64,000 nucleotides of DNA, taken from assembly GCA_029783825.1 (NCBI GenBank), contig JAREIK010003421.1, forward strand, positions 1,438,358-1,502,357, in the 5' to 3' direction. Shown piece by piece: positions 12,051 to 23,300 of the stretch (position 1 is the first letter of the stretch; the number at the start of each line of letters is the position of its first letter). Under the pieces are notes generated by a model that was given only the letters and a program-made list of their open reading frames with translations, was not told where the DNA came from and made no database searches. This DNA is from Sapria himalayana. Lineage: Eukaryota; Streptophyta; Magnoliopsida; Malpighiales; Rafflesiaceae. The position numbers and the translations under genes are program-made.

Positions 12051-14835
12051 CTGAACCTTTTACCATAAAGTAAAAGGGTTTATCCATAGAGAATTTTTTT
12101 TCGATACTCTCATTAAGAAAGACTAACTTTATATCTAATTGATGAAGAGACCAACCACTCTATCTAGCACAAGTTATTACTTGCCTTATTGTTTCCATTT
12201 ATGCTACTAGTGCAATATTTATGAATAATCTGACCCAAGTTGTTTTTTATAGCATTTAGTAACTAATCTTATTTTAAAAATGGTTTGCTACTTTTGGTCA
12301 TACTCTTCTGTTTGTATAACGACTTGACATCAATAATATTCTTGTTTTTTGGATAGTTTCACTAATGTATATATTTTATTATTAACTATAAGTCAAATTT
12401 CCTTTTCATAGCTAAAGTCCATTCTAGATGTTATATAACCTCATCAATGTTTTGAGGCTCTACCCTAGTAAAGCTACATCATTTTTATTCATATATATCT
12501 TCTAGTGATCTATCCTTGACTAGTATAGAAGGCGATGTTGAGGTGGAAGTTTCAAAAGAATTGGATTTGGAATCAAACTTAGATTCAATTTCTAATCAAG
12601 AAAGTTTGACAAAATCTGAGTTTATTTCATCTGGTCTATTTCAGTTTAATTTATTTCCTTCAATTTAGGAAAAGTTTTTGAAGGTTGATTACTTTGTTTC
12701 TAGGTATCTTTTTCTTCAAACAATACATTTATATTGATATGAATTATATTGTTATATAAGGTATATAGCCTACAACCTTTTTAATTAGGATTGTATCCAA
12801 CTAGGATGGACCTCTTGCAGATTCTAGTTTTTTTTTATTCTATTTTGGTACTTGAGAGTAATAAAGATTACTAAACATCCTTAAGTAATGTAGTGATGGT
12901 TAGCTCCTAGTCTAGGCTTGACTAGGTGTGACATGGTTTAGGATAGATGTAGGATATTTGTTGAGTAAATAAATAATAGTGTTACTGCTTGTACTCAAAT
13001 ATGTTTGGGTAGATTTTTTCGCTCAACATAGTTTTTGTCATTTCTACCATAATTAAATTTCTCCATTCAGCCATACCATTATGTTGAGGTGTGTATGAGA
13101 CAATCATTTTTCTAACTATTTCCTTACTATCATGATAATTAGTGAATTCCTTAGAAGAGGAATTCACTTCTCCTATCACTTTGAATATTTTTTAGAAATA
13201 TTTTAGATTGTCTTTCAACCACATTCTAGAATTTTATAAAAAAATTAAAAGCTTTAGATTTGAGTTTTAGGAAGTATACCTATATCATACTCATGTAATC
13301 ATCTACAATAAACATGAAGTATAAGTTGCAAGCAAGTGATAAGTTTGAAATTGGTCAACATATGTCTATATGTACCAAGTCAAGAAGATGTGGTGATCTC
13401 CAAGCAACAATCTTAGGAAAGGGTTGCTTAGTGTATTTTCCATAGCACATTTATCTCGGATAAACAATGATATTTTAATGTAGTGTGAGGATAATGTGAA
13501 ATATTAAAAGGAAAGTTCTTGTTTTAAGACATTTCAAATTTTCAAAGAATGTTTATAGAATTCTTATTGACTATAACATATTGGGTTCCTTCAATGTTTG
13601 TAATTTTCTGGATTAGTTGACCCACACCTAGAGCAAGAGCAAGAGCAAGAAGTGTATTTTTAAAAACTTTTTCTCGTTTTAAAATAGTTATTTTAACTCT
13701 TGCATTTCTATTAATAGATATAAGGTCACTATTTCCAATCTTTAGTTGTGAATTTACAGATGATAATAAATCTACAGATAAACTAGTATTTCAAAACATG
13801 TTGTTTAACCAACAATTGTCCATAAACCATATGTTGGTTAATTTATTATCAGAGAAGCTTGAGATGAACAACAATTTCTTTTCTAAGGTTTCTCTTCAGC
13901 ACATCCTACTTGATGAAGGCTCTTGAGTCTTCAATCTTTTAATACATTATCAAACCTTTTACTATGAAACTATTGTGGCTTTTTTTTGTAATAATATTTT
14001 TTTTCTAAGTGATTATTTTTCTTATATATATTATAAGAGTTATGAAGAACATGCCTCAATGCTCAGAGTATTACTAAGGGTAGTACTATTACCTTTAACT
14101 TTTTGTCTTCCTTAATTAGTATCTTTTGCATTTCTTTAATAGCTTCATCTAGATTTGGTAGCTAGTGAATATATGTTTATCTTTGATTGGAAGGAAGCTT
14201 CGGTTGGAGATTCAACATGTCTTAAGAATCTTTGCTCAAATAATTTTAGAGAACTCAAAAGTTCATGCACATTGAGTTAAGCAAGACCTTTTGTCTTTTT
14301 AATTATAAAAACAATAGGATCATAATTATCAGCTAGTCTACTAAGTAGCTTTTCCACCAACCATTTCTATGAATATCAAGACATTAGTGTCCTTTTTTTT
14401 TGCTCTGAGTAGAAGCTAACAAGTTTCTTCTAGAGTAGTGAGATCTGATGATTCAATGAACCCATCTTTAACTAGGTCCCTCACATCTTGTGACTCAAAG
14501 AATATTTTTATTTGAACACTCTAGAAATTGTAGTTTTTCCCTTCAAATAATAGGATTGAGACATATCTAGAGTGAGTAGAGTAGAAATTTGAGTGAGACT
14601 ATTCTTATTTTAAGAAGTCAAGAACATAATATATTAAAAAGGAAAATCTAGTTCGTGAGATGATTTTAGAATCTAATTTTTACTAGATCTGACTATGATA
14701 TTTTAGATCTAGTAATTTGAGTCATGATATGAGCAATAAAACTCGGATCTTTGAAGATCATAGTCATTATTTCAATAGAAGATGAGAGTTTTTGAAAAAA
14801 GAAAGCTGATAATAAAATTAAGAAGAAGAGGAGAT
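10920..14835 (-). pseudogene. Copia element B gag-pol remnant
   Basis: Read on the minus strand from right to left. An integrase segment at 12982-13179 shows VSYTPQHNGMAEWRN, the conserved copia integrase signature. An RNase H segment lies at about 10935-11240, where EYVSASICTP and KKAIPHNQTKHI can be read. Gag and protease would lie right of about 13900 but are too decayed for me to place domains. The copia pol order (integrase before reverse transcriptase before RNase H) holds. A 70-base (TA)n tract at 11978-12047 has expanded inside the reverse transcriptase region. Many stops show it is inactive. Confidence 0.75.
11978..12047. repeat. (TA)n microsatellite
   Basis: About 35 uninterrupted TA units inside the decayed pol of copia element B. 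A pure tract of this length is likely polymorphic and is also a site where assemblies slip. Confidence 0.95.
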
Positions 14836-14840
14836 CTAGT

Positions 14841-14854
14841 AGGCTCTGATACTA
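14841..14854 (-). promoter_or_regulatory. Primer-binding site of copia element B
   Basis: The plus-strand text aggctctgatacta is, on the minus strand, tagtatcagagcct. This is the 3' end complement of initiator methionine tRNA with one changed base (usual form tggtatcagagcc). It sits two bases inside the right LTR, fixing the element on the minus strand. Confidence 0.85.
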
Positions 14855-14856
14855 GA

Positions 14857-15133
14857 TGTTGAAAATATCTAACAAAATCATATAATAACTGATTCACTCA
14901 TGTTGTTCTTCACAAGATGAAGAAAAAAAATATAAAGATGAGAGCTTGAAGATGAAAGAGAGAGCACATTCTCATATGCAATGAAAAAATGAACTTTGAC
15001 TCAAGCATTTATAGATGTGCAAACATTTATACATGAAGAAAAAAATTATAAAATCAATAAATAATAAAAAGTGTATAGTACATGATTTTATCACACATGC
15101 CAATTTTTTTAAAATATTTTATTAATTTTAACA
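14857..15133 (-). repeat. 5' LTR of copia element B
   Basis: 277 bases with tgttgaaaat at the left and attttaaca at the right, an imperfect terminal inverted repeat. It matches 10655-10917. Its position next to the primer-binding site marks it as the 5' LTR. Confidence 0.85.
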
Positions 15134-15302
15134 AAGTAAGCAGCAAAAAGCAAAAAAATCTAACTCTCTTACTAGAACACTAGAGCTCAAATTACTAATA
15201 TACTAACAAATCCCCTATTTGAGAAGGAGCATAGTTATTTCAAAGACTTGCATGGGCTCAAAGATCATTACATTGAATAAGAGTAACTATTAAAGGAAAG
15301 GT
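15134..15302 (+). pseudogene. Copia element A pol, 3' part (end of RNase H)
   Basis: The frame of element A resumes here after element B. Conceptual translation gives AQITNILTNPLFEKEH near 15187-15234 and YFKDLHGLKDHYIE to about 15276, the usual C-terminal end of copia RNase H. A purine tract (taaaggaaaggtaa, 15291-15304) follows, as expected just before a 3' LTR. Together with 8655-10654 this shows that B jumped into an already existing A. Confidence 0.8.
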
Positions 15303-15572
15303 AATAACCATTGAACCCGTGCGTGTGGTTATAAATGCTTTTTTCTATTTCCTTTAATATTGCTTTTTTATTTTATTACTTTATTTTTTTAACCTTTAAT
15401 TTTGTATGACATGTATTAAATGTATGTAAGAATTGTACTAGTTAGCAAAGCATTTTTTTTGTTCATTTTTCAATACGAAATATATTGTTTCTAGATCTCT
15501 CAATATTTTTTTTTCAAAAGAAGAACACAAAATCCTCACCCTATACTCCAACTTGATATTCAACCTTTTTAT
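15303..15572 (+). repeat. Probable 3' LTR fragment of copia element A
   Basis: Starts right after the purine tract of element A and contains the repeat shared with 6598-6790. It is cut at 15573 by copia element C. The LTR identity rests on position and on the second copy; I could not define both ends. Confidence 0.45.
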
Positions 15573-15805
15573 TGTTATAAAAATAGAACCAATAGCAATA
15601 ATTTGAAAATAAAAAAAGTTAACCTTTAAACAATAAAATAAATAAGACAATAAGTGAAGAAACAAGCTAAATTAAAATTGAGATTGGGATGATTTACAAA
15701 GGGGGATAGACATCCTTTTATAAAAAAAAAATTAATAAATTCCAAATGGAATTCTATTGTGGGAAGGTGACATTTCAAAAACCCATATCTTTGACTTTAA
15801 TATTA
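15573..15805 (-). repeat. 3' LTR of copia element C
   Basis: Begins tgttataaaaatagaacca and aligns by eye with 27014-27237. The right boundary is set by the purine tract on the minus strand. The boundary is good to a few bases only. Confidence 0.65.
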
Positions 15806-18800
15806 CTTTCTTCCATTTGAAATTCATCTTTCTCACTTATCAACTCTATGCTTACTAAAACATAGAAGATTTTATACCATATAAATTTGTTAGTTTTGAT
15901 CGATTTGATCATAACATCCACCATGTTCTCATTATTATGAATCTTTCGCATATATATACTTCTTTCTTCTATTTTTTTCATACAAAGTAATATTCTACGA
16001 TAATTTATTTTTTATTTGAGTACAATATTAGATTCTTTGCTAAGTATAGAACATTTTGATTATCACAAAATAAAGTAATTTTATTTTGTTTGTATCTAAG
16101 TTCTTCCAATATCATTTATAGCTACTAGCTTATATAGCTAAGATATACTCTACCAATATCATAGAAGTAGACATAATATATTGTTATTTTAGAATTCAAC
16201 TTATAACTTTTTTAGCAAAAGTAAAAATATCGCACATGGTAGACTTGATATTATCAATATCACATGTGTTATTTGCATCTATATATCCTCTAATAATATG
16301 GTCCAAATCTATATAATATAATGCAACATTTTTAGTTCCTATAATGTATTTAAAAATCCTCTTCGTAGTACTTTAATGCTCTATGCAACGATTTTCTAAG
16401 AATTGACTAGCTACTTCTACTACTTGTATAATATCTGGTCTTATATAAATCATAACAAACATCTAACTTTCAACAACTAATATATATGGTACTTTAGAGT
16501 TCTCTATCCTTTCTTCTTCTAAGTTATGATACTTACTTGAGGATAACTTGAAATTAATAGGATGTAAGGTAGAAATTAGCTTACTATATTGCATGTCGAA
16601 GCTTTGCAATATATTTTTAAGATAGTTTTCTTGAGAACCCCAATGCTTTCTGTTGTTTTTCTTTTGGTAAATTTACAACTTTAAAATCTTTTTTTCTCAT
16701 CTCAAGTCTTTCAAATTAAACATTCTAGCCAACAATGCCCTTAATTCTTAGATTCAGCATTTATGAGGCAGGCTACCAATATATCATCCACCACAAAAAT
16801 AGAATGAAGAAGTCTTTTTCATCTTTAAATCTCTTATTGTAAAAACAATGATCTGAAATGAGGTTATTATACCCAAGGCTAATGATGAAAGAATCAAATA
16901 TCTTATACCAATACTTTGATGCTTGTTTGAGACTATATAAAGATTTGTTCAACCTGTAAACTAATTTTTTTTTCTATTTTATCAAAACCTTTTGGCTAGA
17001 ATATATACATTTTTTTACGTTCTTCAAGAAGAAATATAGTTTTGACATCCAGTTACTCTAAATATAGATCAATTTTAGCATAGAAAGCTATCACTATAAT
17101 TATTGTATAATGAACCACTAGAGAAAAAAATCTTATTGAAGTTGTACGTCCTTTATAGGCATATCCTTTCACCACTAATCTTGCATGATACTATTTACTT
17201 GATCATTATTATTCAGCTTGATCTTATAAATTAATTTCTTTCTAATGACTTTGTTTTTTCAAGTTGTAATTGTACTCGCTTTCAAGTCTTAGTCTTGTGT
17301 AAAACTTTAATTACTTTCTCCATTATTGTCACTGATAGAGATGCATCTAAGTTATTTATAGTTTCATGAAATTTTAATAGTTCTCTATCCTTTATTAGAA
17401 GACAATATGTAATATTAATTATCATAATATACTTCCCGCACCAAGTTGGCAGCCTTTTATCATTAATTGGTCAATTAACTTCTAGAGCTTCAGACTCTAC
17501 TTTTTCTTCAAAATTATGCTCTAGTACTTCCTCCATTAATTTAGGAGTTTCTCATGTCAAATAATTTTCTACTTGTATAATTATAGTCTCTGAAACTTCT
17601 TTCAAAGTGTTATCATTTTCATCCATTCTTTATAGTTGGTTTTTTATAAATATTAAATTTTTGCTGATAATTACCTTTCGGGTAGTGGGATCCTATAAGT
17701 GATACTCATTTACTCCTTTAGCATACCCTAAGAATATATACTTTCTAAATTTAGATTCTATCTTTGTTCTTTCTTTAATGTTATACATTACATATGCATG
17801 ATATCCAAAAAAGTGTAAAGTATAGTAATTTAGTAGCATGCTAGTCCAGATCTTCGTCACTATTTTTAAATCAATTATAGTTGATGGCGACAAATTTATC
17901 ACATAACATGTGATATTGGCTTCTTCTACCCAAAAAGAGTTGGATGGTTTTGTAGTCCTCAACAACTCTCTCGTCTATTCTATAAGAATTATATTTATCA
18001 GTTCAGCCACTATGTTTTATTGTGGCATGTATATGACTTCGAACTACCATTTGATACCTTCTCACTTATAAAAAAAAGAATTCATCATTTGTATACTTGC
18101 TTCCATTATCTATCCTCAAATACTTAATATTTTTCTCTGATTGAAGCTCCACTTGTGCTTTGAAGTCTTTAAAATCTAGAAATGTATTCGACTTCTTCTT
18201 GTTTGGATATACTTAATATCTTTTTGAGTAATTATCAATAAAACATACAAAGTACTTTGCTCCTCCTTGAGACTTTTTCATTGATTCCCATACATAGAAT
18301 GAATTGAAGTCTAGAATATACTTATCCTTTGAAAATAATATATTAAACACCAATATATGCTATATACTTGTAACACAATACTTACAAAAATGTAGATCTA
18401 TCAATTTGAGCTTTGGAAGTAATTTTTTATTAGAAAGAATATTAAAACCTTAACTAATATGCATCCTAGTTTGGGATGTCACATCATCATTGACTCTTCT
18501 CCTTATTAATTAATACTAAAAATACATTAGCTTCTTGAATTGTTTCCCCTTTAAGCATGAATAGATTTTCTATGACCTTTACTTCTTTTATAATCATGAG
18601 TATGTCTGTCACAACATTTATCATCTCATTCTCAACATGAGTCTTGTATCCAAGACTATCTATTTGTCCCAAAGATAAAAAAATTTTGTCTTCAAGTCCT
18701 TCATATGTTGTACCACTTGAATGATGTGAACCATACTAGCAAATATTTTTATTTTGGTAGTATCAATACTAATAATCTTTAAAGTATGATCATCACCAAT

Positions 18801-19321
18801 ATGAATAAAACCTCATAAAACTGGCACTATTTTGGAACCAATCTCTTTGTGATGTCATATCCCATGAAATTATTAAGTCTAGTAACTAGACATCACTAAA
18901 ATTATTTTCTTCATTTAACTATTATTGCATTGCTATATAGGACGTTTTCATTATCATTGATACCTACTATATTAACTTGAGTATTTGATACACATCATCC
19001 CCACTTTTTTTTATACTATTATTCACTTTTGAAGTGTCATTTCTTGTCACAGTTATAGCACTTAATATTCTTCTTACTTCTTTATTTTGATCTATCATAA
19101 TTCTGACACTCACTAGGACACACTCTATTGATCTCCCTCATAAAAGCTTCTACTTATTATGTACTTATATTTCTATCCTTATTTTTTTGTCTACTTTTAT
19201 CTTTTAAGATAGTAGCTATAATATCATTAAAGATTAGATAGTTTAAAAAAAATATTATTTATTAGATTGATGATGAGTTGATCATACATATAAGATAGAC
19301 TTGAAGTAAAGTTTTAGCATA
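15806..19321 (-). pseudogene. Copia element C pol and C-terminal gag remnant
   Basis: Minus strand, right to left. A CCHC knuckle remnant lies near 19020-19075 (IKCYNCDKK then HFKSE, final Cys lost). A gag-pre-integrase domain lies at 18487-18672 (GYKTHVENEMINVV, FMLKGETIQEANVF). Integrase is at 17693-17965 (FWVEEANITCYVINLSPST, FFGYHAYVMYN, KYIFLGYAKGVNEY). Reverse transcriptase covers roughly 16300-17300 and the RNase H end about 15800-16160 (MVDVMIKSIKTNKF). The domain order is that of Ty1/copia. Frames are short and separated by stops. The missing gag N-terminus is found at 26426-26850, across the CACTA insertion. Confidence 0.8.
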
Positions 19322-19324
19322 TTC
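19322..19324. other. Target-site duplication TTC, left copy
   Basis: The bases ttc before the cactag end equal the ttc at 26423-26425 after the other end. CACTA transposons duplicate 3 bp on insertion. Confidence 0.85.
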
Positions 19325-19789
19325 CACTAGAAAAAAAGGCCAAATAGTTAGGGAAATTTTCCTAGCTATTATAAGAAATTTTGTCGCTAAAATATAATAG
19401 CGACGGATTTACGATGGAAATTATCCCAAGCTAAATTACTCATCACAAAATATTAAAGTGAAAAAAAAATTCCCGAGCAAATTTCCAAGCTAAATTTAAT
19501 CATAATTAAGAGTAGTAATTAATATTTTTTGACTGAATATATTCAAAAAATTTTCTAGCTAAATTAGCGAGGGAAAAATCTATAGATATTTAAATTCCAA
19601 ATCTATTTTCATAATTTTTATTTTTTTACAAAAAAAAATTGATTACATATTTTTAAAATTTTGTATTAAATTTAATAAAAACATATACTACAAACCATTA
19701 TTTATAATTAATAAAAAGTAAAAGTAGTTAAGAAATTAATCTGATATAATAGTTACATAGTTAAGATAAAAATGTAACATAGGTATATA

Positions 19790-20300
19790 ATCATCTAAAA
19801 CTAAATCATCATCCTCATCATTAGCTGGTGCATTTGTTCTAGCCTCCCCTACATGGTTTCTCTGCAGGAACTCGATATGATAAATGTAGCATCAAGGCTA
19901 CTAACTGTGACTCAATATAGGATATCTGCTATTGCATTGCATTCATTATTTCTTTCATCTCATCATTCATTTCTTTCATTTTCTGCATTTCTTCCTTCAA
20001 AAGTGTAATCTACTAATCATTCTCTTTCATTTCTATCTCCATTAATACAAAAGGTTAATTTGTTTACATTACTTTTTGTTTGACCACCTCATCCACCACT
20101 ACTATGACAGAGGAACTATAAGCACGACTGCTAGAACAAAAAGCTACTCCATTTGAGTCGATGTCATATACTTGATGCTTCTTCTAATCTTCTATGATCT
20201 CCAAAATGATAGGATCATAGTCAATTGGTTGCAGATCCATAGAACCCTCAACTGGCTGAGAAGTAGTTGTCACACGTTTCTCCATGAGGTCCTGTGATAA
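19790..20300 (-). pseudogene. CACTA TnpA/Ptta-like protein remnant
   Basis: On the minus strand, translation starting near 20287 gives MEKRVTTTSQPVEGSMDLQP, then VYDIDSNGVAFCSSSRAYSS, then a Met/Glu/Lys-rich heptad-like stretch (KEEMQKMKEMNDEMKEIMN, near 19990-19935). A short domain followed by a C-terminal coiled coil is typical of the DNA-binding accessory protein of plant CACTA elements (Plant_transposase/Ptta family). Stops interrupt it, for example between the two conserved parts. I assign it by pattern recognition only; a profile search against the Ptta/En-Spm family would decide. Confidence 0.5.
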
Positions 20301-20329
20301 AATAGAAAATAAAATATTGTGCTAGATCA

Positions 20330-23300
20330 TAGTCAATCGGTTGAAGATTCGTTGTGTTAGCATTTGTATAAATGCAAACTATATTTTGATACCTTACTTT
20401 TTATAAATCCTAAAATAATTGCTTCAAATTACTCTCATTTAAAATTTTACCACAAAATACCTTTAGACTTATCACATCATCACACTATATATATTTGCAT
20501 ATATGCATATATATATTTATATGTGTGTGTGTGTAGCATGTTGATGTGACAAGAGAAGAAATATTTTTTTCATGAAGTCTAGATGAGAGTATGAGGATAC
20601 CTTAGATGAATTGTTTTAGGTTCATGGCATAATTTTTGATTCTATAAATAATAAGGTATTAAAACAAAATTATTTTCATAACATAGCACTGAAACATAAT
20701 TTTCACTAAAGTTTTTATCAAGTCTAATTGCAATAGAAGAACAACTATAAAATAAGAAAAGAATGTATAAAAATAAAATACAAACTTAAAGATGAATCTT
20801 TTCGGGCCACGCCAAGCTGATTCGTAGATCCTTGTATGTACACAAGTATTGAACCCAGGGTACTCCTTAAGGAAACCTGCCCAAATTTGCATTAATTACA
20901 TCATGACACATGGTAAGTGTGCTCCTAAAGCACTTACCTTTATGGTTTATATATGTTTTTTGGAGTTAGAATGATAAAAAAAATAATTAATTAATATGTC
21001 ATCATATTTATTGTTTGGCATCTCCATGTGGAAGTTAGCATAGAATCTTAGCTCTCTATCAAAAGTTGAAAATAGTATATCTAATGAGTCTTGAATTCAA
21101 AATTTATCATCCATAGACGTAATCAATTATCTTCGCATCAAAACATGAACTCCAACATATACAATCAAAACAAAAACATCACAACTGATCAATTATCTTA
21201 TTATTATTTTTGTTTGACCAAATTTAACTTTATATTAAATTTTTATAATATTCAATAGATTAATATTTGCATAATTACACACATATAATAATAATTATTA
21301 TTATTATGTGTGTGTATGTGTGTATACACACACACACACAATGCACACACACATATATATCATGCATATTAAAAAATTATTTCAAAATTATATTTTTAAG
21401 TAAAATGTATGCATACACACATACTTATAAAATATTTTTCAAAAATAGTTAATAAGAATACTCTAGGGAATATGGTTTTGAGTGCACCAAAATTCTAAAA
21501 TTAATTTTTGTTCTCATAATTTTCACTAGAATATTTATTCTAAAAAAACTAGCACAAAAAAATCATAAAATATAATATGAATATTAATGATAATAATAAA
21601 TAATTAAGTGAGTAGAAGATCACCAATCAAGGGTAATTTGGGGGTAATATGGACATATGTAATAATATTTTAATTTTGTTAACGATCTAATATACTAAAC
21701 ATTAAATTGAAGATATTCATTCCTAATCTTTATAAATTTGAAGCTAAAATTTTAACGGTAGCACATTCTCTAGCTATGATTTTATACATATTAGCAATTT
21801 AAAAAAAATAAAGCAATTTAATTATTTTAAAAAAAGTACAATATAATTTTTTAAATTAATGAAATTAAATAATTAACTTATTACCCTAGTTATTTTTATT
21901 CTAAAAACTAATTATTTCTTGAGTATTTCTTATATATTTGTGTGTGAACTCACTTGTACAATAATTTTCTATTACTTAAAAAATGAGTCTTTTATCAGCA
22001 ACCATAAGATGTATTTATGGTTTTTAAATTAATGAAATTAAAAAATGGTCACTTGTAATATGGACATATGTAAATCACTTATAATCTCTAGATCATGTTG
22101 CATTTCTAAAATTTAGCTTGGCAAATCTAAATCTTTCAACTCATATTAATAATTTTCATTCAGAAGAAAAATATTATATTATGTTAAATAATCTCAAAAG
22201 ATTATAAATACAATCATTTTATGATATATTTTTAATTTTTATTTGTTTTTGTAATATTCTTATATATATATTTCCAAAAATTTTATGGATCATATTTTAC
22301 ATGTTAAATCTAAAAGTTCTCAACAAAAACAATTTAAATTTAAAAATTTAAAGAAATTCAAAAAGTAATATTTTTTATCAATTTTTTTTCTCGTCTTGAT
22401 TATTAAAAAACATTAATGAGTTGAAAAAAAAAAAATCATTGGAATAATTTAATATTATTCCAATAAGAATATAATAATACTAACATATAAGATATCATAA
22501 GAACTCATAAGTTAAAAAGTAGTTAGACAATAATAATATTGAAATAGTTAATTTTCTAAGAAATACTTATATTATATGCATGTATTAAAGTTATGTCTTG
22601 GTATAATAATAAATATCTTCATCTAAATATGATAATTACCAAGTTTGAGAGTTTTGAAAACATAGCCTCTCCAATTTTCAAAAATAAGAATATAAATTTA
22701 TTAACCTTTTTCATATCTCATACTAAATCATTTACGTTAAATAAATATTTATTGTTTTCATTTTATTAAATAATTATTAAACAAATAAACATTCATTAAA
22801 ATTTTTATTAACAAATAAAATATATAAAAAAGTTATTATTTCATATAAAAGAAAATACAATACAAAATAATTATTAATATGAATATTTTTATTATAAATC
22901 AGCTTATATAGATACATAAGAATATTTATTATCTCCTCCTATCTTATCTTCTTAGTTCTTTCTTATCTACTCATTGTTTTCATCATTAAGCTTGAGTATT
23001 TATTTGTTGCTACATCTATAAATCATGCAATAGTATATTTATAAGTTTAATTGTAATAAATTCTAAAATTTTAATGTTAAAATTTGGTAAGTTATGGTTA
23101 ATTATATTTTGGATTACAATGATGATTTTGATGTTACATTCAATGGGTTGGAAGAACATTGAGCACAACAAACTCAAATAATTTAAAAAAAAAACACAAG
23201 AACTAAACGTATAAAAAGCATTACTAACTATGTTTCTTGTAATAAGAACATTTATTAAGTAATTATCATGATGTATGCTTTTGGAGAAGAGCAAATCCAA

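Larger units (their letters stand above)
10655..15133 (-). mobile_element. Copia element B, complete but dead, with LTRs
   Basis: A minus-strand Ty1/copia retrotransposon of 4479 bp. The LTRs are 10655-10917 (3' LTR) and 14857-15133 (5' LTR). Both begin tgtt and end ttttaaca and share words such as gaactttgactca and tatacatgaagaaaaaa. A tRNA-Met-type primer-binding site lies at 14841-14854, and a purine-rich tract (minus-strand ccatcaagggaac) abuts the left LTR. Flanking pentamers are aagga (10650-10654) and aagta (15134-15138), one mismatch apart, consistent with an aged 5-bp target duplication. It is inserted in the RNase H region of copia element A. LTR divergence and broken frames indicate it is not recent. 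Confidence 0.85.
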
